Of a stretch of DNA of 47,558 nt, positions 1-8,159 are shown in pieces; within the stretch, counting starts at the first letter, position 1, and each line of letters starts with the position of its first letter. Below the pieces are notes generated by a model. The model did not search any database, was not told the DNA's origin, and saw only the letters and a program-made list of their open reading frames with translations. Source of the stretch: JAAYDH01 sp964345825. GTDB lineage: Bacteria; Bacillota_I; Bacilli_A; RFN20; CAG-826. The DNA lies in NCBI GenBank assembly GCA_964345825.1, contig CAYFSI010000005.1, positions 1 through 47,558 on the forward strand, in the 5' to 3' direction. The position numbers were made by a program, and so were the translations under genes.

Positions 1-85
1 AAGTTAAGTTTTCAAATTATTAGTTAAAAATGATTAGATTCTGTAAAATTCCCGGGACACTTACCAAAAGCAGATTCTATAAAAT

Positions 86-110
86 AGCCAATCTCGCATT
101 GGCTTTTTCT
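86..110 (+). terminator. Intrinsic terminator of an upstream gene
   Basis: A perfect 7-bp stem (AGCCAAT / ATTGGCT, loop CTCGC) is followed by TTTTCTTTC. It most likely ends the transcript of a + strand gene lying before the window. Confidence 0.75.
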
Positions 111-147
111 TTCAAATATTATTAAAGACTTTTTTGTGCTTTCCCAT

Positions 148-292
148 TATAATAAAAAGGTACCTTCGAAAGGTACTTACCTATATATTCTCATTCGAGA
201 ACTTATTTATCAGGCGCTGCCTGTTATGGATACACAAAAATCTCTATTATATGATAGGGGTATTTTAGGTAAATATAGTTACTTTGTAACTA
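148..292 (+). promoter_or_regulatory. rny promoter and structured leader
   Basis: A TATAAT box at 148-153 starts a leader of about 165 nt before rny. No good -35 is visible. The leader can fold three compact hairpins: 160-176 (GTACCTT/AAGGTAC), 211-223 (CAGGC/GCCTG) and 276-292 (TAGTTAC/GTAACTA, loop TTT). None is followed by a U-tract, so they are not terminators. RNase Y is known in some Firmicutes to cleave transcripts, so a self-regulatory leader is possible, but that is inference. Confidence 0.5.
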
Positions 293-325
293 TTAGTCTT
301 TATGACATAATGAAAGGACCGAATA

Positions 326-1903
326 ATGTTAACTGTATTAGCAGATGCTTTTTTAAGCATTGGGTTACCCATTATTTGCGGAGTGGTTGGTCTCATCGTT
401 GGTGCGACCGCCATTATTCTCATTCCTCTTTTTAATAAACAAAGAGCGAATGCTAAAGCTGCAAAAATAATCAGGGAAGCCGAAATTAAAGCCGAACACA
501 TTACCAAAAACGCACAGTTGGACGGCAAACAAACTGTGTATGAAATGAAACAAGATGCCGAAAAAGAAATTCGCGAGAGAAAACAAGAAGTTGCCTCTCA
601 AGAAAACAAACTCTTGCAAAGAGAGCAATCCATTGATCGAAGAGACACCGCTCTTATTCAAAAGGAAAATTCACTTGATGATAAAAATGAAACACTCAAT
701 CGTCGTTTGAAAGATGTCGATAAAAAGGAATCAGTCCTACAAGACAAAATTGATGGAATCATTCAAGAATTAGAAAAAGTTTCTCAAATGTCTACTCAAA
801 CAGCGCGTGATGAATTATTCAGCCGTGTTGAGAGTAAGATGAGCAAAGAAATAACAACCTTTATCAAAAATAAAGAAGATGAAGCAAAAGAAGTTGCAGA
901 CACCAAAGCCAAGGAAATTCTCGGTTATGCTGTCAGTAAATACGCTCAAGAGGTCACAACCGAAAGAACTGTATCTGTCGTTGCTCTTCCAAATGATGAG
1001 ATGAAGGGACGAATCATTGGCCGTGAAGGTCGTAACATTCGTTCACTCGAACAATTATTAGGTGTCGATATCATCATTGATGATACGCCTGAAGCGCTCA
1101 CCGTTTCTTGCTTCAACCCAATTCGCCGTGAAATTGCCCGCCTCACACTTGAAGAATTAATCAAGGATGGTCGTATCCAACCTGGAAGAATTGAAGAAAT
1201 TGTCGAGAAATGTAAAAACATCGTTAAGGAATCCATTCATAAGACTGGTCAAGATGTTGCCTTCAAACTCGGTCTTCCTAAAATTAACCGTGAATTACTC
1301 GACTATGTCGGTCGCTTAAAATATCGCACATCTTATGGGCAAAATGCTCTCAATCACTCAATTGAAGTCGCTATTTTAGCCGGAACGATGGCTGCTGAGC
1401 TTGGCTTAGATCAAAACCTCGCTAAGAGAGCTGGACTTCTCCACGATATTGGCAAGGCTGCCGATTTTGAAATGGATGGTAGTCACGTTGAAATTGGTAT
1501 TCGTTTAGCCAAGAAATATGGCGAACCAGATGTTGTTATCAATAGCATCGAATCACATCATGGTGATGTTGAACCAAAATTTGTTATTGCCAATTTAGTT
1601 CAAGCCGCTGACACATTAAGCGCTGCACGCCCAGGGGCTCGTAGTGAAATGCTTGAAAACTACATCAAACGAATTGAGCAATTAGAAGAAATTTGCAAAT
1701 CATACGATGGAGTATATCAATCATACGCCATGCAATCAGGCCGTGAACTTCGTGTCATGGTTATTCCTGATAAAATTGATGATGTGGGAGCCTTCAAGCT
1801 CGCACGCGAGATTAAGGAAAGAATCGAGAATGAGATGACCTATCCTGGTCAAATCAAAGTTTCAGTTATTCGTGAATATCGAGCAGTTGAAACAGCGAAA
1901 TAG
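326..1903 (+). CDS. rny: Ribonuclease Y
   Basis: This is the membrane-anchored endoribonuclease that starts mRNA decay in many Firmicutes. The 525-residue length matches the family. In order there is an N-terminal transmembrane segment (about 13-36), a long charged coiled coil (about 40-190), a KH RNA-binding domain with GRIIGREGRN near 228, and an HD domain with the catalytic His-Asp pair near 373-374 (LLHDIGK). The ATG at 326 is chosen because GAAAGGA lies 9 nt upstream. It heads a block with ymdB, miaB and a ricA-like gene. In Bacillus the RicA protein belongs to the Y-complex that modulates RNase Y, so the clustering is functionally coherent. Confidence 0.97.
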   Translation: MLTVLADAFLSIGLPIICGVVGLIVGATAIILIPLFNKQRANAKAAKIIREAEIKAEHITKNAQLDGKQTVYEMKQDAEKEIRERKQEVASQENKLLQREQSIDRRDTALIQKENSLDDKNETLNRRLKDVDKKESVLQDKIDGIIQELEKVSQMSTQTARDELFSRVESKMSKEITTFIKNKEDEAKEVADTKAKEILGYAVSKYAQEVTTERTVSVVALPNDEMKGRIIGREGRNIRSLEQLLGVDIIIDDTPEALTVSCFNPIRREIARLTLEELIKDGRIQPGRIEEIVEKCKNIVKESIHKTGQDVAFKLGLPKINRELLDYVGRLKYRTSYGQNALNHSIEVAILAGTMAAELGLDQNLAKRAGLLHDIGKAADFEMDGSHVEIGIRLAKKYGEPDVVINSIESHHGDVEPKFVIANLVQAADTLSAARPGARSEMLENYIKRIEQLEEICKSYDGVYQSYAMQSGRELRVMVIPDKIDDVGAFKLAREIKERIENEMTYPGQIKVSVIREYRAVETAK

Positions 1904-1931
1904 ACACCCTATTTCATAGAAAGATAATCTT

Positions 1932-2726
1932 TTGAACATTCTATTTATTGGCGATATTGTCGGTCGTGTTGGCCGAAGAATACTTCGCGAGAAATTACCT
2001 TATTTCACCAAAAAATACAATATTGATTTTGTTATAGCCAATGGCGAGAACGCTACTCATGGCAAAGGCTTAATTCATCGTCAGTATGATGAGCTAATTG
2101 AAGCTGGAGTCGATGTAGTTACTTTAGGCAATCATTACAATTCCAAGAGCGAAATAACCAAATATATCGATAAAGTCGATCGGTTAATTCGCCCCGCTAA
2201 TTTAATTAACGAGTTTCCTGGTGAAGGTACAGCTATTTATGATGTCGATGGTGTATCCGTTAGAGTGACGAATATACTTGGATCGGCCTTCATCCAGGAA
2301 CAAGTCAATGCTCCTTATTATTCAATGCTTCAGATTTTAACTGAAGAAGAACCCGCTGTGATAAATATCATTGATTTTCATGGTGAAGCCACGGGAGAAA
2401 AAATGTGTTTTGCCCTCGCTTTTGATGGTAAAGTCACTGCTGTTTTAGGCACGCACACTCATGTCCAAACTAATGATGCTCGCATCTTGCCAAAGGGCAC
2501 CGCTTTCATTAGTGATGCTGGCATGTGTGGCCTTTATGAAAGCGTTTTGGGTTTTGAGAGCGAATCAGTGATGAAAAAAACACTTTATGGGGAAATGAGT
2601 CGTTTCAATACTCCCGAAGAAGGAAGAGGCCTGATTTGCGGAGTTGTCATCAATGTCAACGACGAAACCGGTCTTGCGAACTCCATATTTTCCATCTACT
2701 ATGTAGAAGATAAAAATGAAAAGTAA
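1932..2726 (+). CDS. ymdB: YmdB-family metallophosphoesterase
   Basis: 264 residues, the normal length for the YmdB/TIGR00282 family of di-metal phosphoesterases, reported in Bacillus to hydrolyse 2',3'-cyclic nucleotides and to affect biofilm and motility gene expression. Visible metal-binding motifs are GDIVGR at the N terminus, NGENATHG, LGNHYN and THTHVQT. The start is a TTG at 1932, preceded by AGAAAG. The N terminus MNILFIGDIVG fits the family, so no upstream extension is needed. It lies 28 nt behind rny, the usual Firmicutes order, and overlaps miaB by 11 nt. Confidence 0.92.
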   Translation: MNILFIGDIVGRVGRRILREKLPYFTKKYNIDFVIANGENATHGKGLIHRQYDELIEAGVDVVTLGNHYNSKSEITKYIDKVDRLIRPANLINEFPGEGTAIYDVDGVSVRVTNILGSAFIQEQVNAPYYSMLQILTEEEPAVINIIDFHGEATGEKMCFALAFDGKVTAVLGTHTHVQTNDARILPKGTAFISDAGMCGLYESVLGFESESVMKKTLYGEMSRFNTPEEGRGLICGVVINVNDETGLANSIFSIYYVEDKNEK

Positions 2727-4155
2727 AATTATCCATGCCCCCGACTTGAACAAAGCTGCTTCTCGAAGAAAAGAGCAGACGGTTTTTGATATTTTAAAAA
2801 GTGAACATTTAACATCTTTAACGGAGATGGCAAAAGGATGGTTTTACTACATCAAAACTTATGGTTGCCAAGCCAACGTGAGAGATGAAGAAACAATGAG
2901 AGGTATGCTTGATAGTATCGGATGTCAATCCACCGAGGATGTCCAGAAAGCCGACATCATCATTGTTAACACCTGCGCCGTTAGAGAAAACGCCGAAGAT
3001 AAAGTTTATGGCGAAATTGGCAATGTCAAGTATCTTAGAAAAGCCAAACCAAACCTTGTTTTAGCCCTTTGCGGATGCATGGTTGAGCAACCAGAGATTC
3101 TCGATAGAGTGGTGAAGACATTCCCTGAAGTAAATCTCTTTTTTGGCACGCATGAAATACCTAATCTATATGATTTGATTTATCAAGCGGTAATCAGCCA
3201 GCAAAGAATTATCGATGTTGAAAGCAAACCAGGAGAAGTCGTCGAAGAACTCCCTGTCTCTCGCATGAACCAATTTAAAGCTTTTGTTAATATCATATAT
3301 GGATGCGATAAATTTTGTACCTACTGTATCGTTCCTTACACCAGAGGAAAAGAGAGAAGTCGCAAATTTGATGAAGTTATCAAAGAATGCCAAGACTTAG
3401 TCAATCAAGGATACCAAGAGATTACTTTACTCGGTCAAAATGTTAATGCCTATGGAAAAGACCTTACTGATGAAAAAGATTTTGCTGATATGCTCGAAGC
3501 AGTTGCTAAATTAGGCATTCCCCGTTTGAGATTTACTACTTCTCATCCATGGGACTTTTCGGAAAAGATGATTGATGTTATTGCCAAATACCCAAACATT
3601 ATGAAATCCATTCATCTTCCTGTTCAATCTGGAAGCGATGAAATTTTACGTAAGATGGGAAGACGTTATAATCGCGATCATTATTTGAACTTAGTGAAAA
3701 GTATGCGCGAAAAAATTCCTGGACTAACTTTATCCACGGATATCATTGTTGGTTTTCCTGATGAGACAGAAGAGCAATTCTTTGAGACATTATCATTAGT
3801 TGATGAAATCAAATATGAATCAGCCTTTACTTTCATCTATTCACCCCGCAAAGGCACTCCCGCGGCACGTATGAGTGACAATGTGACCAAAGAAATTAAG
3901 ACAAAGCGTTTTTTAGAACTAATTAAACACCTTGAAGTGTCAATTGAAGACTCGTCAAAAAAAATGGTGGGCCATTCTTACGATATTCTTGTTGATGGAG
4001 TCAGCAAAACCGATGCGAACATGTTATCAGGTTACACTGAGGGAAATAAACTCGTACACTTTTCTGGTGATGAATCAATCGTTGGAAAGATAATCAAAGT
4101 TCGTATCACTGAATCGCACACTTATTCTTTAATCGGAGAAATTGTCAATGGATAA
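2716..4155 (+). CDS. miaB: tRNA-2-methylthio-N6-isopentenyladenosine synthase MiaB
   Basis: Radical-SAM methylthiotransferase that adds the 2-methylthio group to i6A37 in tRNAs reading UNN codons; its substrate is the product of MiaA, encoded just downstream. It has 479 residues. The N-terminal MTTase domain has cluster cysteines at about 51 (YGCQANVRDEE), 87 (NTCAVRE) and in LCGCMVEQ. The radical-SAM CX3CX2C motif is GCDKFCTYC. A C-terminal TRAM domain follows. About 40 residues precede the first conserved strand, like the N-terminal extension of Bacillus YmcB. It overlaps ymdB by 11 nt and the ricA-like gene by 8 nt, so translation is probably coupled. Confidence 0.96.
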   Translation: MKSKIIHAPDLNKAASRRKEQTVFDILKSEHLTSLTEMAKGWFYYIKTYGCQANVRDEETMRGMLDSIGCQSTEDVQKADIIIVNTCAVRENAEDKVYGEIGNVKYLRKAKPNLVLALCGCMVEQPEILDRVVKTFPEVNLFFGTHEIPNLYDLIYQAVISQQRIIDVESKPGEVVEELPVSRMNQFKAFVNIIYGCDKFCTYCIVPYTRGKERSRKFDEVIKECQDLVNQGYQEITLLGQNVNAYGKDLTDEKDFADMLEAVAKLGIPRLRFTTSHPWDFSEKMIDVIAKYPNIMKSIHLPVQSGSDEILRKMGRRYNRDHYLNLVKSMREKIPGLTLSTDIIVGFPDETEEQFFETLSLVDEIKYESAFTFIYSPRKGTPAARMSDNVTKEIKTKRFLELIKHLEVSIEDSSKKMVGHSYDILVDGVSKTDANMLSGYTEGNKLVHFSGDESIVGKIIKVRITESHTYSLIGEIVNG

Positions 4156-4426
4156 GATAAGAGAATTAACTGATAAAATTGTCAATGATTTACATTCATT
4201 ATCAGAAGTAAAAGAATTTTTACATCTTAAAGAACTAATGGGATCAGATAAAGAGTTGGCAAATATGAGGAGCGAAATAGCCAGACTATCTTCAGAAAAA
4301 AAGGAAGACGAAAAAAATAATCTCATCGCTATATATAATTCTCATCCCATTGTTAATAACTATAACGTTGTAAGAGAAGAAGTATTAAACATCTTACAAA
4401 CGATTAAAGACATTTTAAGCGAATGA
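4148..4426 (+). CDS. YlbF/YmcA (RicA/RicF)-like protein
   Basis: 92-residue, mostly helical, acidic and lysine-rich protein. Composition, size and position right behind miaB (as ymcA follows miaB in Bacillus) suggest the YlbF/YmcA (Com_YlbF) family, whose RicA/RicF/RicT complex directs RNase Y. The ATG at 4148 is preferred over an in-frame TTG at 4142 because GGAG at 4135-4138 has normal spacing only to the ATG. It is shorter than Bacillus YmcA (about 143 aa) and contains no cysteine, although the Bacillus complex carries [4Fe-4S] clusters. No ylbF or ricT partner is in this window. The family call rests mainly on context. Confidence 0.7.
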   Translation: MDKIRELTDKIVNDLHSLSEVKEFLHLKELMGSDKELANMRSEIARLSSEKKEDEKNNLIAIYNSHPIVNNYNVVREEVLNILQTIKDILSE

Positions 4427-4444
4427 TAAATTCGCTTTTTCTTT
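4417..4444 (+). terminator. Intrinsic terminator overlapping the ricA-like stop codon
   Basis: An 8-bp stem (AAGCGAAT / ATTCGCTT, loop GATAA) is followed by TTTCTTTG. The TGA stop of the preceding gene lies inside the hairpin. It separates the rny-to-ricA operon from miaA. Confidence 0.8.
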
Positions 4445-4448
4445 GTGG

Positions 4449-4460
4449 TATATTGTTTTT
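4449..4460 (+). promoter_or_regulatory. -10 box directly before miaA (leaderless start)
   Basis: TATATT at 4449-4454, preceded by TGG, lies 6 nt before the miaA ATG. Transcription would begin at or next to the A of the ATG. There is no Shine-Dalgarno sequence and no convincing -35 box, so this is a tentative call. Confidence 0.45.
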
Positions 4461-5339
4461 ATGATTTACGTAATTTGCGGGCCAACTGGAAGCGGAAAAA
4501 CAAAAGCCTCTCTTGAGGTAGCTTCTTTTCTTAACGCTCCCATTATTAACGCTGACGCTTTCCAAATCTACCAAGATATGAATATTGGGACGGCGAAAAT
4601 TGCCAAAAACCACCCATTATATTCAAGTCATTATTTACTCGATATTGTAACACCTGAAACCGCTTTTTCCGTTAAGCAATATCAAGATATATTTCGCCGA
4701 ACAATCGATGAGTTGAAAGACAAATTTAGTGATATTGTCATCATTGGAGGAACCGGACTTTATATCAAGGCCTCTCTTTTCGATTTCGATTTCGAAAACA
4801 ATTCAAATGAAGAAAACGATGATTTGGAAACGAAAACAAACGAAGAGCTTTGGGATCTTCTAAAGAAATTGGACCCTAAATCATCAGATAATATTCATCC
4901 AAATAACCGCAAAAGAGTGATTAGAGCAATTCGGATTGCTAAGTACCACACCCATAACAAAAGCACCAATATAGAAATGCAGTCCCACGAGATGATATAT
5001 AAAGATATTCGAATTTTATTCATCAATCCATCCCGAGAAGAACTCTATGAACATATCAATGTACGGGTTGAAGAAATGTTCGCCAATGGTTTAGTAGATG
5101 AAGTAAAAGGACTCCTCAAGAAATACCAATTATCTTTTACCGCCTCTCAAGCAATAGGCTATAAAGAGGTTATTTCGTATTTGAATAAAGAACTGAAACT
5201 GGAAGAAGCTAAAGAACTAATAAAAAAGCGCACTAGGAATTATGCAAAAAGACAAATTACATACTTTAAACATCAATTCCAAGCTGAAGTATTTTTGAGC
5301 GCAGAAGATTTGACTAAGGCGGTAACACAACATGAGTAA
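4461..5339 (+). CDS. miaA: tRNA dimethylallyltransferase MiaA
   Basis: Transfers the dimethylallyl group from DMAPP to A37 of tRNA, making i6A, the substrate of MiaB encoded upstream. DMAPP comes from the isoprenoid pathway; ispF is 7 kb downstream. 292 residues, slightly shorter than the usual 300-315. Motifs are the P-loop GPTGSGKT at residues 7-14, the DAFQIYQDM substrate loop and GGTGLYIKA. The start is set at the ATG at 4461, giving MIYVICGPTGSGK. An in-frame TTG at 4443 lies in the terminator tail. The 3' end overlaps tcdA by 8 nt. Confidence 0.95.
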   Translation: MIYVICGPTGSGKTKASLEVASFLNAPIINADAFQIYQDMNIGTAKIAKNHPLYSSHYLLDIVTPETAFSVKQYQDIFRRTIDELKDKFSDIVIIGGTGLYIKASLFDFDFENNSNEENDDLETKTNEELWDLLKKLDPKSSDNIHPNNRKRVIRAIRIAKYHTHNKSTNIEMQSHEMIYKDIRILFINPSREELYEHINVRVEEMFANGLVDEVKGLLKKYQLSFTASQAIGYKEVISYLNKELKLEEAKELIKKRTRNYAKRQITYFKHQFQAEVFLSAEDLTKAVTQHE

Positions 5340-6021
5340 TAAGCAATTTGTTCGCAGTATAAACCTAATGACAAAAGAAAAATTTGAGGTTATTAGTAGA
5401 GCAAGAATTTTGCTCATTGGCTTAGGGGGTGTCGGTGGGACATGTCTCGAAGCATTGGCGAGAACTGGTTTTCAACATTTCGTTATCATTGATAGCGATG
5501 TTGTTGAAGCTTCAAATTTGAATCGACAAATTCTTTTTCATGAGTCAGATATTGGTCTTGAAAAGGTCTTGGCAGCTAAAGAGCATGTTCTAAAAATTAA
5601 TTCTGATATCGATATTAAGACAATTAGACTACAAATTAACCACGAAAAAGCCAATATTTTTGATGAAATTGATTTTGACTTTTTGATTGATGCGATTGAT
5701 GATGTTCCTGCTAAAGTTTTTCTTGCGAAATATGCTATTGATCACAATAAACCATTTGTCTCCTCACTAGGAATGGCTAACAGATTCGATCCTTCTAAAG
5801 TAATCATTACTCGACTCGATAAAGCAACAGGCGATCCTCTCGCCAAGAAGTTTCGTTATGAATTAAAACAAAAACAAATTGATACAAAGAAGGTTAATGT
5901 TTGCTTTTCACAAGAAACGCCTTTGAAGGATGGAACGAACCTTAATTCTATTATGATGCCCCCCTCTTCTGCTGGACTAAACATTGCCTATCATGTTCTG
6001 TCGTACTTTATTAATAAATAA
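5332..6021 (+). CDS. tcdA: tRNA threonylcarbamoyladenosine dehydratase (ThiF/E1-like)
   Basis: E1-like adenylating enzyme of the TcdA/CsdL/YgdL type, which dehydrates t6A37 to cyclic t6A in tRNA. 229 residues. The nucleotide-binding motif GLGGVGG is at 30-36, followed by the typical D-V-V-E-A-S-N-L-N-R-Q segment (acidic residue and RQ motif) and DAIDDVPAK. The C-terminal region with MPPSSAG matches this family better than ThiF or MoeB. It overlaps miaA by 8 nt and has no ribosome-binding site of its own. Three position-37 tRNA modification genes (miaB, miaA, tcdA) are therefore clustered. Confidence 0.88.
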   Translation: MSNKQFVRSINLMTKEKFEVISRARILLIGLGGVGGTCLEALARTGFQHFVIIDSDVVEASNLNRQILFHESDIGLEKVLAAKEHVLKINSDIDIKTIRLQINHEKANIFDEIDFDFLIDAIDDVPAKVFLAKYAIDHNKPFVSSLGMANRFDPSKVIITRLDKATGDPLAKKFRYELKQKQIDTKKVNVCFSQETPLKDGTNLNSIMMPPSSAGLNIAYHVLSYFINK

Positions 6022-6065
6022 TTAAAACTTTTTGCCAAATATTGTCTCTTATTTTTAGGGACACA

Positions 6066-8159
6066 ATGGCATTTTTAGAATTACGTCATCTAAGTAAAAT
6101 TTACCAAAACGACAAAGGGGTCGCTCAAAAGGCTTTGAGTGATTTGTCGGTCATCTTTCCCAGCTCAGGGCTCATTTGTATTTATGGAAAATCAGGAAGT
6201 GGTAAGTCGACTCTTTTAAATATGATCGGTTTGTTGGACACTCCGACATCTGGAGAAATATTACTTAACAATTGTTTGATTAATAAATGGAATGAAAAGA
6301 AGAAAAATCTTTTTCGCAATAGGGATATTGGAATTATTTTTCAACATTATCATTTATTGGAGGAAGAAACTGTTTTGTTCAACATCATGCTCCCAATGTT
6401 AATTTTGGGAAGCAAATTTTCTTCTGCAAAAGAGGATTCTATTACTTTGCTTAAAGGAATAAATTTTCCTGAAAATCTCTATGAAAAAAAGTGCGCTGAT
6501 TTAAGTGGAGGAGAAAAGCAACGCGTTGCTATATTGCGTTCCTTAATAAACAATCCAAAAATATTACTAGCGGATGAGCCTACTGGAGCACTTGATGAGA
6601 AAAATGCTCATCTCGCAATGGATATCATTAAGAAAGCTAGTCGCAATAGGCTTGTTATCTTAATATCTCACAACGAAGAACTCATTCATGAATATGCCGA
6701 TCGCATAATTACGATTCAAGATGGAAAATTACAAAGTAATCAAATAATTAAAGAAGAAAATAATGGTTTGCCATTTATCAAACCATCAAAAATGTCAAAG
6801 CATTACTCTTGGACGACCGCTCTTGCCAAAACAAATTTAAAAAAAGGATTGAAAAGGAATCTACTGGGAAATATCGCTCTTTTGGTTAGTCTAACATTCA
6901 GCCTACTAATAACAGGCTTTTCCTATGGAGCCAATCATGTGCTAAATAAAGAAACACTTAATCAGCTTGATTATGGATGCTTGACCATCTGCAAAGAAAC
7001 AACTAAGAAGATAGAAGGATCCCCACTTTCTATTGTTCAGCAAATCCGCCCCACTCAAGACGAAATGAGAGATGTTAATTTTATCAAGAAATACTTCAAT
7101 ATTGAAAATAATCTCGATTCGTTGACTAATGGAGTCTCATTTTCTTATAACAAAAGAAAGCTTGAAAATGTCATGTATTGTCCGATTTATTCTTTCAATG
7201 AGAAGGTAATTGACACAAATCTATTAACATTTGGCACTATCCCGAAGGCAGACAATCTTTTTGAAGTAATCATAAATGATAAATGCGAAGAATTGCTGAA
7301 TGGTGAAATAACTGGTCGATTAAACCTTTCAATGAATTACGAGTATTGCTATTACACTCAAGATGAACAGAATCCCATCATCATCGATAATTGGTCCTTC
7401 GATTTTGATGTTTCAATAGTGGCGGTTGTTGATGAAATAGACTTTTTGTCTACTGCGAAAATTTACTATTCATATGTTGCGCTTCAAGAACTAGCGATGA
7501 ACACGATTGTGACAAATCGTTCCATTTATGAAGGTTTTGATTTTTCTTGGTTTGACTTAATAAATGATTGTTCAAACAATGATCAGGTTTCTTCCTATTC
7601 ATATCGATTGTTTTTAAAAGAAATTCACGATAAAGAAAACATATCGCTATTTATTTCTGATGTTAAGTCGCCTTTATCTATCTACAGCGGGGCGTTAACA
7701 ATTTCCGAAGCCTTGTTTAGTTTGGCTGATGCTGCAACAATTGGAATGGAGCTTTTTCTTATTTTAGCCTTAGTGGGAACTTCTTTAATTCTCGGAATTA
7801 TTTCTTTTTCAAATTTTACATTGGACAAGAAAAAAATCGCCATTTTAAGAAGTATTGGATCAAGCCAAAATAAAATTTTGGACATATATGGTACTGAAAG
7901 TTTAGTCCTCGGCTTTGCAAGTGTGATAGGCGCTCTGGTTTTATCGCCATTTTTGTCGTATTTAGCAAATTGGATTCTGCACAAATTTACCAATTTTAAC
8001 AATCTTATTCAAATCCCCTTCTCTTCCTTCCTCGGAATTCCTTTTTTCCTGCCAATTTTGATTTTACTTTTGACTATTATTCTTTGTTTCATATCTACTT
8101 ATATTCCCATTTTATTTTCAAGGAAAATTTGTTTAAAAGAGGAGCTCGCTGATGAATGA
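6066..8159 (+). CDS. ABC transporter, ATPase fused to MacB/FtsX-type permease (subunit 1)
   Basis: 697-residue fusion. The N-terminal ATPase (about 1-225) has Walker A GKSGSGKST at 41-49, Q-loop IIFQHYH, signature LSGGEKQRV, Walker B ILLADEPTGALD and the H-loop ISHN. A first transmembrane helix lies near 265-285, followed by an extracytoplasmic domain of about 270 residues and three C-terminal helices from about 550. This is the MacB/FtsX plan used for peptide, lipoprotein or antibiotic export rather than import. The ATG at 6066 is chosen over a TTG at 6042 because AGGGA lies just upstream. Its stop overlaps the next start (ATGA), so the two products are probably a heterodimer. The substrate is unknown. 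Confidence 0.88.
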   Translation: MAFLELRHLSKIYQNDKGVAQKALSDLSVIFPSSGLICIYGKSGSGKSTLLNMIGLLDTPTSGEILLNNCLINKWNEKKKNLFRNRDIGIIFQHYHLLEEETVLFNIMLPMLILGSKFSSAKEDSITLLKGINFPENLYEKKCADLSGGEKQRVAILRSLINNPKILLADEPTGALDEKNAHLAMDIIKKASRNRLVILISHNEELIHEYADRIITIQDGKLQSNQIIKEENNGLPFIKPSKMSKHYSWTTALAKTNLKKGLKRNLLGNIALLVSLTFSLLITGFSYGANHVLNKETLNQLDYGCLTICKETTKKIEGSPLSIVQQIRPTQDEMRDVNFIKKYFNIENNLDSLTNGVSFSYNKRKLENVMYCPIYSFNEKVIDTNLLTFGTIPKADNLFEVIINDKCEELLNGEITGRLNLSMNYEYCYYTQDEQNPIIIDNWSFDFDVSIVAVVDEIDFLSTAKIYYSYVALQELAMNTIVTNRSIYEGFDFSWFDLINDCSNNDQVSSYSYRLFLKEIHDKENISLFISDVKSPLSIYSGALTISEALFSLADAATIGMELFLILALVGTSLILGIISFSNFTLDKKKIAILRSIGSSQNKILDIYGTESLVLGFASVIGALVLSPFLSYLANWILHKFTNFNNLIQIPFSSFLGIPFFLPILILLLTIILCFISTYIPILFSRKICLKEELADE

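Noticed and set aside
6042..6065. Imperfect hairpin TGTCTC/GGGACA over the ribosome-binding site of the first ABC gene as a regulatory switch
   Set aside because: The stem is only six pairs with one G-U and a large loop; nothing else supports it.
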